Below the pieces are notes generated by a model. That model did no database searches, had not been told where the DNA came from, and saw nothing but the letters and a program-made list of their open reading frames with translations. A stretch of 64,000 nt of DNA from Armatimonadota bacterium. Its GTDB lineage: Bacteria > Armatimonadota > UBA5829 > DTLH01. The translations under genes and the position numbers were made by a program. How positions within the stretch are numbered: position 1 is the stretch's first letter; each line of letters opens with the position of its first letter. Below are positions 10,077-18,297 of this stretch, one piece after another. The stretch covers positions 1 through 64,000 of the forward strand of contig JAKPFN010000123.1 in NCBI GenBank assembly GCA_029551395.1. The letters are read 5' to 3'.

Positions 10077-11295
10077 AAGCGGGTTTACCGGACACACAAG
10101 GACAGCAGTTGCTACAGCCAAAGCTCTGCGTGCCCGGGGACATGATGTAATCTTCCTGATGCGTCCTCAAGCTAATACCAGGTTAGTAGAAGGTGCTTCT
10201 TTCGAGGTCATCAGAATAGTACAGAACTGGACAGGGCAGTTTTCCAGGCTCGATGAGCAGCTTTATTCACTCAAACATGATTGCGGGCTGGATCTGGTGC
10301 ATTCTTTTGACTTCGGAGGCGCGGCAGACATCGTTGCAGCTTGTAAAAAGTTGAAAATCCCCTGCTTTTTCACCCAGTGCGCAGATCAACCGTATAAGCG
10401 CCTTATAAAAGTCCGGCCGTTGATAGTGGTAAGCCAGGAATGGAAGGTCTTTTTGGTTCAATCGGAAGGCTGGGATGCTGAAGATATAATCGTCGTTCCT
10501 GCACGGATAGATACGGAAGTTCTCTCATTAGACGCTGACGCCAACCAGCTTGCCAGCTTGAAAGAGAAACATAATCTACCCGTGGACTCAAAAGTTATCC
10601 TCAGAGTTGCCCGGGTATCTCCCCAGTATGTAACAAGCATAGTCCAGGGCATCGAGGCAACAGCCAGGCTTCGCATGCAAGGGTTGAATGTCAGTTTTGT
10701 CCACATCGGCATCCGCCAGGATAGATGGAGTTCGAAATATATAGACCGGTGTATAGAAGAAGCAAACAAAAAGTGCAAAGCGACGGTTGCAGTCTCCACT
10801 CAGGAGGGTACTGCCAATGCTCCTGACTATATAAGTGCAGCAGATTTGGTAATTGGAGCAGGACGCGGGGCCTTTGATGCCATGCTGAGAGCAAAACCTG
10901 TGCTTATAGTGGGAGAAAACGGCTTTGCAGGAACAGTAACTTCAACCAGGGTGGAAGAACTTGCCTACAGGAACTTTTCAGGCAGAAACGCATCTTCAGA
11001 AAGAACGGCAGAGGAGAGCATCAGCGAATTAGCAGATGAGATAGAACGCCTAATCACAGACAATGTCTACTACAGTGAAGTCGCAACCTTCGGGCAGCAA
11101 TACGTATTGAACAAACTCGATGTCCGGTTTGGAGCAGCCCAATATGAGCAGATATATCAAAAATATGCAGAAGACATGCACTTTCCTGCAGATGAGGAAA
11201 TTCAGCAGCATCGTGTATCTCCTGCAACCTACTGGAGGCACCGCATAATCCCGGAAAGTACCCGAGCAAGAATCCTCAAACTGGTACGGAGATAA
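10045..11295 (+). CDS. Glycosyltransferase, GT4-like (divergent)
   Basis: 416 residues of GT-B architecture. It starts at GTG 10045, set by AGGAGG at 10032-10037 inside the flippase gene. The N-terminal glycine-containing segment GFTGHTRTAVATAKAL contacts the acceptor in related enzymes. The C-terminal domain has KVILRVARVS and a donor-site region around YISAADLVIGAGRGAFDAML. The canonical EX7E motif is not clear, so family assignment within GT-B is moderate. It should add one sugar of the repeat unit. Confidence 0.82.
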   Translation: MKIAVIDLLAKSGFTGHTRTAVATAKALRARGHDVIFLMRPQANTRLVEGASFEVIRIVQNWTGQFSRLDEQLYSLKHDCGLDLVHSFDFGGAADIVAACKKLKIPCFFTQCADQPYKRLIKVRPLIVVSQEWKVFLVQSEGWDAEDIIVVPARIDTEVLSLDADANQLASLKEKHNLPVDSKVILRVARVSPQYVTSIVQGIEATARLRMQGLNVSFVHIGIRQDRWSSKYIDRCIEEANKKCKATVAVSTQEGTANAPDYISAADLVIGAGRGAFDAMLRAKPVLIVGENGFAGTVTSTRVEELAYRNFSGRNASSERTAEESISELADEIERLITDNVYYSEVATFGQQYVLNKLDVRFGAAQYEQIYQKYAEDMHFPADEEIQQHRVSPATYWRHRIIPESTRARILKLVRR

Positions 11296-11308
11296 GGTTT
11301 CGCAGGCA

Positions 11309-12439
11309 ATGAACAGATTGAGTTCTCAAACATCAGAAAGAATAGCATTTTTTCTGGCAACTCCCTGGGGTGACGGCGCTGAGAGAGTAGTTGTGACCCT
11401 TGCCAACGCTATCTGTGAGAGAGGACTGAAATTAGACCTGGTGGTATACCAGTCTGATAGCTACCGGGAACAAGTCTCAAAGCACATAAGGCTGATAAAC
11501 CTTCATTCATCTGGCGCAATGGCTTCAATCCCAAGTCTAGTTAGGTATTTAAGAGAAGTCCGGCCCAAAGCGGTGCTCTCGACCATCGAGCAGATTAACA
11601 TTGCCCTTCTAATAGCAAGAAGACTCTCAGGAGTTCCAGCGCGGATAATCATTCGAGAAGCAAACACCACATCCCGGATGCTGGATACTACGAAAGGTGT
11701 CAGGGGAATGCTCTATAGAAAACTGTTGCCTATCTGTTATCTCTGGGCTGATGGAATTGTTGCAGTCTCTCAAGGAGTGGCAGACAATCTGACATCAAAG
11801 CTGCACTTACCCAAGACAAAAGTCAGCGTAATATACAATCCGGTTGCGCTTGACCAACTCCTTAAGAATGCCTCGGTTCCAGTAGACCATCCTTGGTTCG
11901 AACAAGGGCAACCGCCAGTAGTCACAGGAGTAGGAAGGCTGTCTTTGCAGAAGGATTTTGCTACTCTTATACGTGCTTTTGCCCAATTGCGAAGCTGCAT
12001 CAAAGCCCGGCTGCTCATTCTTGGAGAAGGCGAGGAGCGAGGAAAACTTGAAGAACTGGCACGGGAGCTTAATGTGCAAAAAGATATGCTCCTGCCGGGG
12101 TACGTTAAGAACCCGCATCCTTATATTGCCCGAAGTTCGCTTTTTGTGCTTTCATCAGCTTTTGAAGGGCTTCCTAACGCTCTCATAGAAGCTCTTGCCC
12201 TTGGCATTCCGGTAGTTTCCACGGACTGTGAAAGCGGCCCTAGAGAAATATTAGATAACGGAAGGCTTGGCAGGCTCGTGCCCGTGGCTGATCCAAATGC
12301 CCTTTCTCTTGCAATGCTTGAGACATTGAACCAGGTTGAAAAGAAGCCGATTTCCCAGGAAGACCTCTCTAAATTCGATCTCGACAGTGCCGTAGATGCC
12401 TACATTCGGATGCTAACCGGCAGTGGAGAAGCCCCATGA
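11309..12439 (+). CDS. Glycosyltransferase family 4
   Basis: 376 residues. The N-terminal domain carries WGDGAERVVVTLANA, and the donor domain carries GVGRLSLQKDF and the EX7E motif EGLPNALIEA followed by GIPVVSTDCESGPREIL. This is a canonical retaining GT-B enzyme, presumably transferring one residue of the exopolysaccharide repeat. It starts 13 bases after the previous gene and overlaps the deacetylase by 4 bases (ATGA). Confidence 0.92.
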   Translation: MNRLSSQTSERIAFFLATPWGDGAERVVVTLANAICERGLKLDLVVYQSDSYREQVSKHIRLINLHSSGAMASIPSLVRYLREVRPKAVLSTIEQINIALLIARRLSGVPARIIIREANTTSRMLDTTKGVRGMLYRKLLPICYLWADGIVAVSQGVADNLTSKLHLPKTKVSVIYNPVALDQLLKNASVPVDHPWFEQGQPPVVTGVGRLSLQKDFATLIRAFAQLRSCIKARLLILGEGEERGKLEELARELNVQKDMLLPGYVKNPHPYIARSSLFVLSSAFEGLPNALIEALALGIPVVSTDCESGPREILDNGRLGRLVPVADPNALSLAMLETLNQVEKKPISQEDLSKFDLDSAVDAYIRMLTGSGEAP

Positions 12440-13341
12440 GCAACAGCAGCATCATAAGACAACTATTCTGCTTTGCAATAAGGCTAACGATGGTTCCTTA
12501 CGTTATTCGAGAAATTATCCAGAGAAACAAAGTCACCATCCTGATGTTCCATGAGGTCGATCCGCAGGCATTCGACAGGCACATAAGAGTGCTCAAAGCC
12601 AGATACAACATCATTTCTCTTAAGAGCTTCCTGGAAACAAGTGACCTGCCTCCAAAACCATTGATAATCACGCTGGATGACGGCCATTTGAGCAACTATC
12701 AACTGCTTCCTGTCATCCAAAAACACAGGATACCAGTTACCATCTTTGTCTGCAGCGGTATTCTCGGCACCAACCGTCATTTCTGGTTCGATACCGGACT
12801 TCCTTACGAAGAACTTGAGCAGCTAAAGCATCTGGATAACGATGAGCGGCTGAGAAGGATGGAAGGAATCGGCTTCAATGAAACCAGAGAATACCCGGAC
12901 AGGCAGGCTCTTTCAGATGATGAGTTGCTTGAAATGATGGAATATGTAGACTTCCAGGCACACACTGTGTTTCATCCCATCCTGCCGATGTGCAGCGATG
13001 ATCGGTCAAGATACGAGATATGTCAGTGCAAGCAGGATTTGGAATCGTCTTACGGGCTGTCTGTATATGCCTTATCCTATCCTAACGGGGATTACAGCGA
13101 GCGTGAGAAGAAATATGCAAAGGATTCCGGCTACAGGTGTGCAGTTACGGTGGACTACGGGTTCAATACCGCAAAGACAGACCCATTCGAGTTAAAACGA
13201 ATATATGTAGGCGGAAATGCCGGTAAAAATGAGCTGATTATTAAAGCAAGCGGGCTATGGATACCCTTTCATAAAGCAAAGAAGATGCTTATGAAACGAA
13301 CTGCAAAGCAACATACCTGTTTAAGAGGTGAAATAAATTGA
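12436..13341 (+). CDS. Polysaccharide deacetylase (NodB homology domain, CE4)
   Basis: 301 residues with no evident signal peptide. Motif 1 is LDDGH with Asp81/Asp82, and motif 2 is HTVFH with His176/His180; these supply the catalytic base and metal ligands in CE4 enzymes. A late LSYPNGDY segment matches the motif-3 region. Expected reaction: removal of N- or O-acetyl groups from a sugar or oligosaccharide. Cytoplasmic location is suggested by the missing signal peptide, unless the N-terminal hydrophobic residues act as an anchor. ATGA overlap with the upstream glycosyltransferase places it in the operon. Confidence 0.88.
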   Translation: MSNSSIIRQLFCFAIRLTMVPYVIREIIQRNKVTILMFHEVDPQAFDRHIRVLKARYNIISLKSFLETSDLPPKPLIITLDDGHLSNYQLLPVIQKHRIPVTIFVCSGILGTNRHFWFDTGLPYEELEQLKHLDNDERLRRMEGIGFNETREYPDRQALSDDELLEMMEYVDFQAHTVFHPILPMCSDDRSRYEICQCKQDLESSYGLSVYALSYPNGDYSEREKKYAKDSGYRCAVTVDYGFNTAKTDPFELKRIYVGGNAGKNELIIKASGLWIPFHKAKKMLMKRTAKQHTCLRGEIN

Positions 13342-13382
13342 AATAACGCTCTGGAGAGGAATACATTGGGAGATGGCCGGTT

Positions 13383-14702
13383 ATGAGCAAGAACAAACAG
13401 AGCTTCCGGTTCAGCTACTACCTGGTGTCGGTCAACCTGTTAGCGTTTGTCTACGTTGCAGGTTATGCGCTGTTTGAATCGAACTCGAGTATATCCAGAA
13501 TCAGTATTTTGACAGCGCTTCTGATGATGGTTCTTCTTCTAGCAAGGTTGATCATCACCGGTCATCTTGCTATCCCACGGCTCATCGGTATTCCTATTGC
13601 TTTTGCACTGTTCTCAAGTATATCCATACTCTGGGCAACTGATCTCGAGATAGCGTGGCTTTACGGGTCGATATCGTTATCTGCCATGCTAGGAGCTATT
13701 GCTATCTGGATTGCCCTTTACAACGGATTGTCATACCGCACACTGTTCTGGTCAGCCTTGACAGGTTCTGTAGTGGTAGTGTTTTACCTGATCCAAAACC
13801 CGGAGCAGGTCTTTGACGATATAGCCAGGTCTGGGGGAACATTCAGCAACCCAAACGCTGCAGGGATTTACCTGATGTGCTGCACTTTTCTTATTATAAG
13901 CCCGCCTCCAGGGACATCTCGTGTTCCCAAGTTCAATCTAGCCATTGCAGCAGGACTTCTCTTGTCTGCAGTAGCTTTTACGGGAAGCCGAAAGACTCTC
14001 ATTGCAGTAGCTGTCTTTGTTTTATACGCTGCCGTTGTCCTGTTCTGGCAGACCAGGCTTCGAGCCTACACAGCACCGGCATTGCTTCTTTTTATAGCGC
14101 TTGTAGCATCGGTCGTGCTAATCAGCCCTGACATCAGCTTTGCATCAAGTCCCATTGGAAGCCTGGGAGCAGTCCAGAGGCTTGACCTGCTCCTTCAAGG
14201 GGATGAATACAGTGCACTCATGAGGGAATCGATGATCTCTGCAGGGACCGATCTCTGGCTAAAAAAACCTTTGATTGGACATGGTTACGGGCAGTTTGGC
14301 AGTCTTACACCTTTTGGAGTGTATTCCCACTGCAACTACGTGGAACTGCTTTGTAACACAGGGATTATAGGGGCTGTTTTATACTACTTCTTCTACATCC
14401 TGATAGGTATGCACGCTGTCAGATTGAAAAATCCTCAGCACCTGGCAGCATTGTTCATTATAGGAATCCTTGCCCTAATCGATGTAGCAATGGTATCGGT
14501 CGTATCCAAACCTAACTGGGTATTGCTGGTCGTAGCTGCCTACTTTGCCATCTCCAACCGGCCTGTTAAAACGTTGGTTTTAGTCAAGACAATGCCGGGA
14601 TTTTCCTTGAAAAAGACATCCCTGGGGAACAGCATGGCACGCCGGTCACTGGAAAAAGTGCTGCGGACTCCTGCTGGGATGAGAAAGGTGCTCGGGAAAT
14701 GA
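13383..14702 (+). CDS. O-antigen ligase/polymerase-like (Wzy/WaaL family) membrane protein
   Basis: 439 residues with about 11-12 hydrophobic segments. The long periplasmic loop and motifs of the Wzy_C family are present: FSNPNAAGIYL, TGSRKT, and GHGYGQFG followed by HCNYVELLCNTGIIGAVLYY. It should polymerise (or ligate) repeat units in the periplasm, completing the Wzx/Wzy-dependent route with the flippase and Wzc-like protein. A basic tail of about 40 residues follows the last helix. The stop overlaps the CapA-like start by 4 bases. Confidence 0.9.
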   Translation: MSKNKQSFRFSYYLVSVNLLAFVYVAGYALFESNSSISRISILTALLMMVLLLARLIITGHLAIPRLIGIPIAFALFSSISILWATDLEIAWLYGSISLSAMLGAIAIWIALYNGLSYRTLFWSALTGSVVVVFYLIQNPEQVFDDIARSGGTFSNPNAAGIYLMCCTFLIISPPPGTSRVPKFNLAIAAGLLLSAVAFTGSRKTLIAVAVFVLYAAVVLFWQTRLRAYTAPALLLFIALVASVVLISPDISFASSPIGSLGAVQRLDLLLQGDEYSALMRESMISAGTDLWLKKPLIGHGYGQFGSLTPFGVYSHCNYVELLCNTGIIGAVLYYFFYILIGMHAVRLKNPQHLAALFIIGILALIDVAMVSVVSKPNWVLLVVAAYFAISNRPVKTLVLVKTMPGFSLKKTSLGNSMARRSLEKVLRTPAGMRKVLGK

Positions 14703-15727
14703 ACTATCTTGAGTTTGTCGGAGATGTATACCTGCCGCAGCCCTGCATTGTGGATTTGGGCCAGACTCAAGGGATAGTATGCAACCTTGAACACCCTATT
14801 ACACAGTCCGAACGCGGCTATCCAAGCAAGATAAACCTGAAGGCTGATAAAAACTACCTGACAAGCTCGTTCTCGGATAGTCTCATTGCTGTCTGCCTGG
14901 CAAATAACCACATTATGGACTACCAGGAGCAGGGATTCTTGGATACATTAACCAGCTTGCGGAATGCAGGAGTCGGCTATTACGGCGCTGGATATTTATC
15001 AGACAATTGTAACAACCCGCTTCTATTGGATATCGATGGAAGCATAGTCGCGCTGATGGGCTATGTCTGCCCTTCTACTTCTGCTATTTTCGCAACTGAT
15101 TCACAGCCGGGAGTTAGAGCCATAGATATCGATATCATCCGGCAGGACATAGCTTTGGCTAAATCTCAGGGAGCAGACCGTATAGTTGTCTCGCTGCACT
15201 GGGGATGCGAGCAGGTTGTGCTTCCCAAACTCGAAGATGTTCTTACTGCACATGCTATTTTAGGCACAGGGGCTGACTTGATAATCGGCCATCATTCACA
15301 CTGCATACAGCCATTTGAAAAGAAAGGCGGAGGTTACATCTTTTACGGTCTCGGGAACTGCATTATGCCAGACTTGGATGTGCCTTCCTACTACAACGAA
15401 GCCGGTGAACCTACCAGCCGCTTCATATGTAAACAAGCCAGTTGGAACAAGACTTCTCTGGCTGTTAGATACTCACCTGCTGATGGCCAAGTGACTGCTT
15501 CGGTGCTGGCTTTTTCGGACAACAGATTGTTCAGAACAAAGAAAAGCCCTATGAAGCACCACCGCAACCTGGGCAATCTGTCTAACTACGATAAACAGTT
15601 CAAACGGTCTTTTTTTGTTGGCAAACTCAAGGATGCATTTGCTAACTATCTTTCCAGGCCAAAGCTGCCCGAAATAAGGCACGTAAAGCTGATGCTCTCT
15701 ATGTATCATTCGAAGGAATATAAATAA
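14699..15727 (+). CDS. CapA-family metallophosphoesterase-like protein
   Basis: 342 residues covering a CapA/PGA_cap fold: FVGDVYLPQP with the first metal Asp, LEHPIT, LANNHIMDYQEQG, SLHWGCE and GHHSHCIQP, then FYGLGN. The family is linked to poly-gamma-glutamate capsule and surface polymers, but its reaction is not settled. No signal peptide is visible at the ATG 14699 start, so it may act in the cytoplasm, unlike many CapA proteins. The ATGA overlap with the polymerase gene ties it to assembly or modification of this polymer. Confidence 0.88.
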   Translation: MNYLEFVGDVYLPQPCIVDLGQTQGIVCNLEHPITQSERGYPSKINLKADKNYLTSSFSDSLIAVCLANNHIMDYQEQGFLDTLTSLRNAGVGYYGAGYLSDNCNNPLLLDIDGSIVALMGYVCPSTSAIFATDSQPGVRAIDIDIIRQDIALAKSQGADRIVVSLHWGCEQVVLPKLEDVLTAHAILGTGADLIIGHHSHCIQPFEKKGGGYIFYGLGNCIMPDLDVPSYYNEAGEPTSRFICKQASWNKTSLAVRYSPADGQVTASVLAFSDNRLFRTKKSPMKHHRNLGNLSNYDKQFKRSFFVGKLKDAFANYLSRPKLPEIRHVKLMLSMYHSKEYK

Positions 15728-15761
15728 TCCTGTTTCTCAGTTGGCTTAAGGAACACAGCTT

Positions 15762-17138
15762 ATGCACATAGCAAGACGATTTGCCTGGAACACAATAACA
15801 AAGGTGCGCGGAAATGTCCTGGAGCATTATAAAACGCTTCAGATGGTCGCTGGCGCTTCCTATAAAGAGGCAATCGAATTCCAGAACCACAGTTTGGCGA
15901 AGATTCTGTCTCACGCTTACAGATATGTCCCATATTACTGGGAAGTTATGGCTGACTGCGGCATTGTAGACCAGCATGGCCGCGTTGACCTGACCAGATT
16001 TTCAGAAATCCCTCTCCTCAACAGAGCCACGATTCATGAAAGGCATGCAGACCTGCAATCAACCAAATCCGATAACAAAAAACGGTTTGAAAACAAATCT
16101 AGTGGGTCGACAGGGGAACCTGTAAAGGTTGTTTGGGACTCCGATGTCTTTGATTGGATAATGGCTACCAAAATACTCTTTGATGATTGGGCTGGCTACC
16201 AGGTCGGGCTTCCTCAGATTACGTTATGGGGCTCAGAGCGAGACCTATTGGTTGGAAATGAAAGCATTAAAACTAAAACAGGAAGATGGCTGAGGAATGA
16301 GGTATGTCTTAACTCCTTTTACATGACTCCTGACCGTATGCACGAGTTCGTCAATGCTATAAACTCACATAAACCAGTGCATATCCTTGCCTACGCGGGA
16401 AGTCTGTACGAACTGGCCTGTTTCATCGAACGAGAAGGGCTGCCAATCCGTTCCCCAATGTCCATAATGACTTCCGCAGATACTTTGTACCCACACATGA
16501 GAGAAAAAATAGAACAGGTCTTCGGAGTCAGAGTATTTAACCGCTATGGAACCAGAGAAACAGGAGACATTGCATGCGAGTGCAAGGAACATAACGGCCT
16601 TCACATCTGCCTGCCTACCCACTTTGTTGAGATCCTTCGTCCTGACGGCAGTCCGGTTGAACCTGGAGAAGAAGGTGAAGTTGTCCTGACACTTCTGACT
16701 AACTACAGCATGCCTCTTATCAGATACCGAATAGGAGATACAGCCGTTCTAAAAGAAGGATTGTGCAACTGCGGAGTCTCCTGGCCCTTGCTCCAGCATA
16801 TAACAGGCAGGCTGACGGATGCTTTTATCCGCAAAGATGGAGGGATTGTTTCTTCACAAACTCTGTTAATGATCTTGAATAACTGCGTGGTAGTCAAGGA
16901 CTGGATAAAAAAATGCCAGTGCATACAGGAAGACTATGACAAGGTCTGTGTGCGGATAACAAGCTGGGACAGAAACTGCTTGCCTCAAATCGAATATGCC
17001 AGCGAACTGCTGGAGGTCAAAGAGAGAATCAAACTGGTAATGGGAGAAGACTGCGAGGTGGATTTCGAGTTTCCCGATGACATCCCCCCTACTCCATCAG
17101 GAAAATTCCGCTATGTCATCTCGAATGTCGAGAGATAA
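15762..17138 (+). CDS. PaaK/CapK-like AMP-binding enzyme
   Basis: 458 residues of the phenylacetate-CoA-ligase-like adenylating family. The nucleotide-binding P-loop is NKSSGSTGEPVKV near residue 110, with the later NRYGTRETGDIACEC and the R-I-G-D hinge region. CapK-type homologues are common in capsule and exopolysaccharide clusters, where they are thought to activate an acyl group for polymer decoration. The substrate is unknown. It lies between CapA and a glycosyltransferase, 34 bases after the former. Confidence 0.87.
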   Translation: MHIARRFAWNTITKVRGNVLEHYKTLQMVAGASYKEAIEFQNHSLAKILSHAYRYVPYYWEVMADCGIVDQHGRVDLTRFSEIPLLNRATIHERHADLQSTKSDNKKRFENKSSGSTGEPVKVVWDSDVFDWIMATKILFDDWAGYQVGLPQITLWGSERDLLVGNESIKTKTGRWLRNEVCLNSFYMTPDRMHEFVNAINSHKPVHILAYAGSLYELACFIEREGLPIRSPMSIMTSADTLYPHMREKIEQVFGVRVFNRYGTRETGDIACECKEHNGLHICLPTHFVEILRPDGSPVEPGEEGEVVLTLLTNYSMPLIRYRIGDTAVLKEGLCNCGVSWPLLQHITGRLTDAFIRKDGGIVSSQTLLMILNNCVVVKDWIKKCQCIQEDYDKVCVRITSWDRNCLPQIEYASELLEVKERIKLVMGEDCEVDFEFPDDIPPTPSGKFRYVISNVER

Positions 17139-17142
17139 ACCA

Positions 17143-18297
17143 ATGAAAAGCACACGGGCTGGTCTTAAAGTATTACTGATATCTCCTCTGCCTCCTCCAT
17201 CGAGCGGTATTGGCTCATGGACTGTCAACGTAACCAAAGAAGCAGCAAAGTCAGAAAACCTAAAGGTCATTGTTCTGGACACTGCAGTCAGGTGGCGTGC
17301 TGTTGATAATCTCTCACCGATTATCCGCCTTACAGGAGGCTCCGTTCAAGCTATTCGCGACATTCTCAGGACCTTTGCAGCCATCCTCAAACACAGACCG
17401 GCTGTAATACATCTAAATACCAGTGCGAGCTTCGCGGCAGTCAAAGACATAAGCATACTGTGGCTGGCAAAGCGCTTCGGGATAAAGTCTGTCATCCACT
17501 ACCATATGGGAAGGCTGCCGGAACTCATCAAAAAGAACAATTGGGAATGGAGACTCATCAGAAAATCGATGATGCTCGCTGACAAGACAATCGTGCTCAC
17601 TAGAGAGTCGGAAAACTGCATCAGGAAAGCAGAAAAGAGCATCGATGTTGTGCTGGTGCCTAACCCGGTCGATATCAGCGATATCAAAGTTACCGCAAGC
17701 GATGTAAAGCGAGAAACTGATGCCAAATATCCCCGCATAGTCTTTGCTGGCCATGTGACCGAAAGCAAAGGCGTTACCAATCTCATCTCTGCCTGCACCA
17801 GACTGCCAGTAGACTTCACTCTCGATATAGTTGGACCGGTAACCAATCAGTATAAAGAACAACTGAGAGAAATAGCCAAAGAACGAGATGACGGAAACCG
17901 GTTTGTTTTTCATGGAGAGGTAACGCATGACCAGGCAATTCAACACATAGCTTCTGCAGATATATTGGTCCTGCCAAGCCTCACAGAAGCATTTCCTTAT
18001 GTAGTAGTCGAAGCTATGGCCTGCGGTGTTCCCGTCGTCGGTACGCGAGTTGGTGCAGTGCCTGATATGCTGGATGTGGAATCTGAACATCCATGCGGTG
18101 TATGTGTAGCCCCTGGCGATGTAGATTCACTTGCCCAGGCGCTAAGTTTGATTCTCAGCGATAACCAAACCCGCAGTCGAATGGCTGAAAACGCCCGCCG
18201 TCGTGTTGAAGAATACTCACTTTCAAAGGTGTTTTCCCAGCTTGTAACCATTTGGAATTCTCTTGTCAGTAAAGAGAAGGAGGCTGCTGATGCTTAG
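17143..18297 (+). CDS. Glycosyltransferase family 4
   Basis: About 384 residues. It opens KVLLISPLPPPSSGIGSW and the donor domain has IVFAGHVTESKGV and the EX7E region SLTEAFPYVVVEAMACGVPVVG. The frame is open upstream to 17077, inside the PaaK-like gene, but ATG 17143 follows GAGAG at a proper distance and begins just before the GT-B core. It presumably adds another sugar of the repeat unit. Its 3' end overlaps the following gene by 8 bases. Confidence 0.9.
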   Translation: MKSTRAGLKVLLISPLPPPSSGIGSWTVNVTKEAAKSENLKVIVLDTAVRWRAVDNLSPIIRLTGGSVQAIRDILRTFAAILKHRPAVIHLNTSASFAAVKDISILWLAKRFGIKSVIHYHMGRLPELIKKNNWEWRLIRKSMMLADKTIVLTRESENCIRKAEKSIDVVLVPNPVDISDIKVTASDVKRETDAKYPRIVFAGHVTESKGVTNLISACTRLPVDFTLDIVGPVTNQYKEQLREIAKERDDGNRFVFHGEVTHDQAIQHIASADILVLPSLTEAFPYVVVEAMACGVPVVGTRVGAVPDMLDVESEHPCGVCVAPGDVDSLAQALSLILSDNQTRSRMAENARRRVEEYSLSKVFSQLVTIWNSLVSKEKEAADA

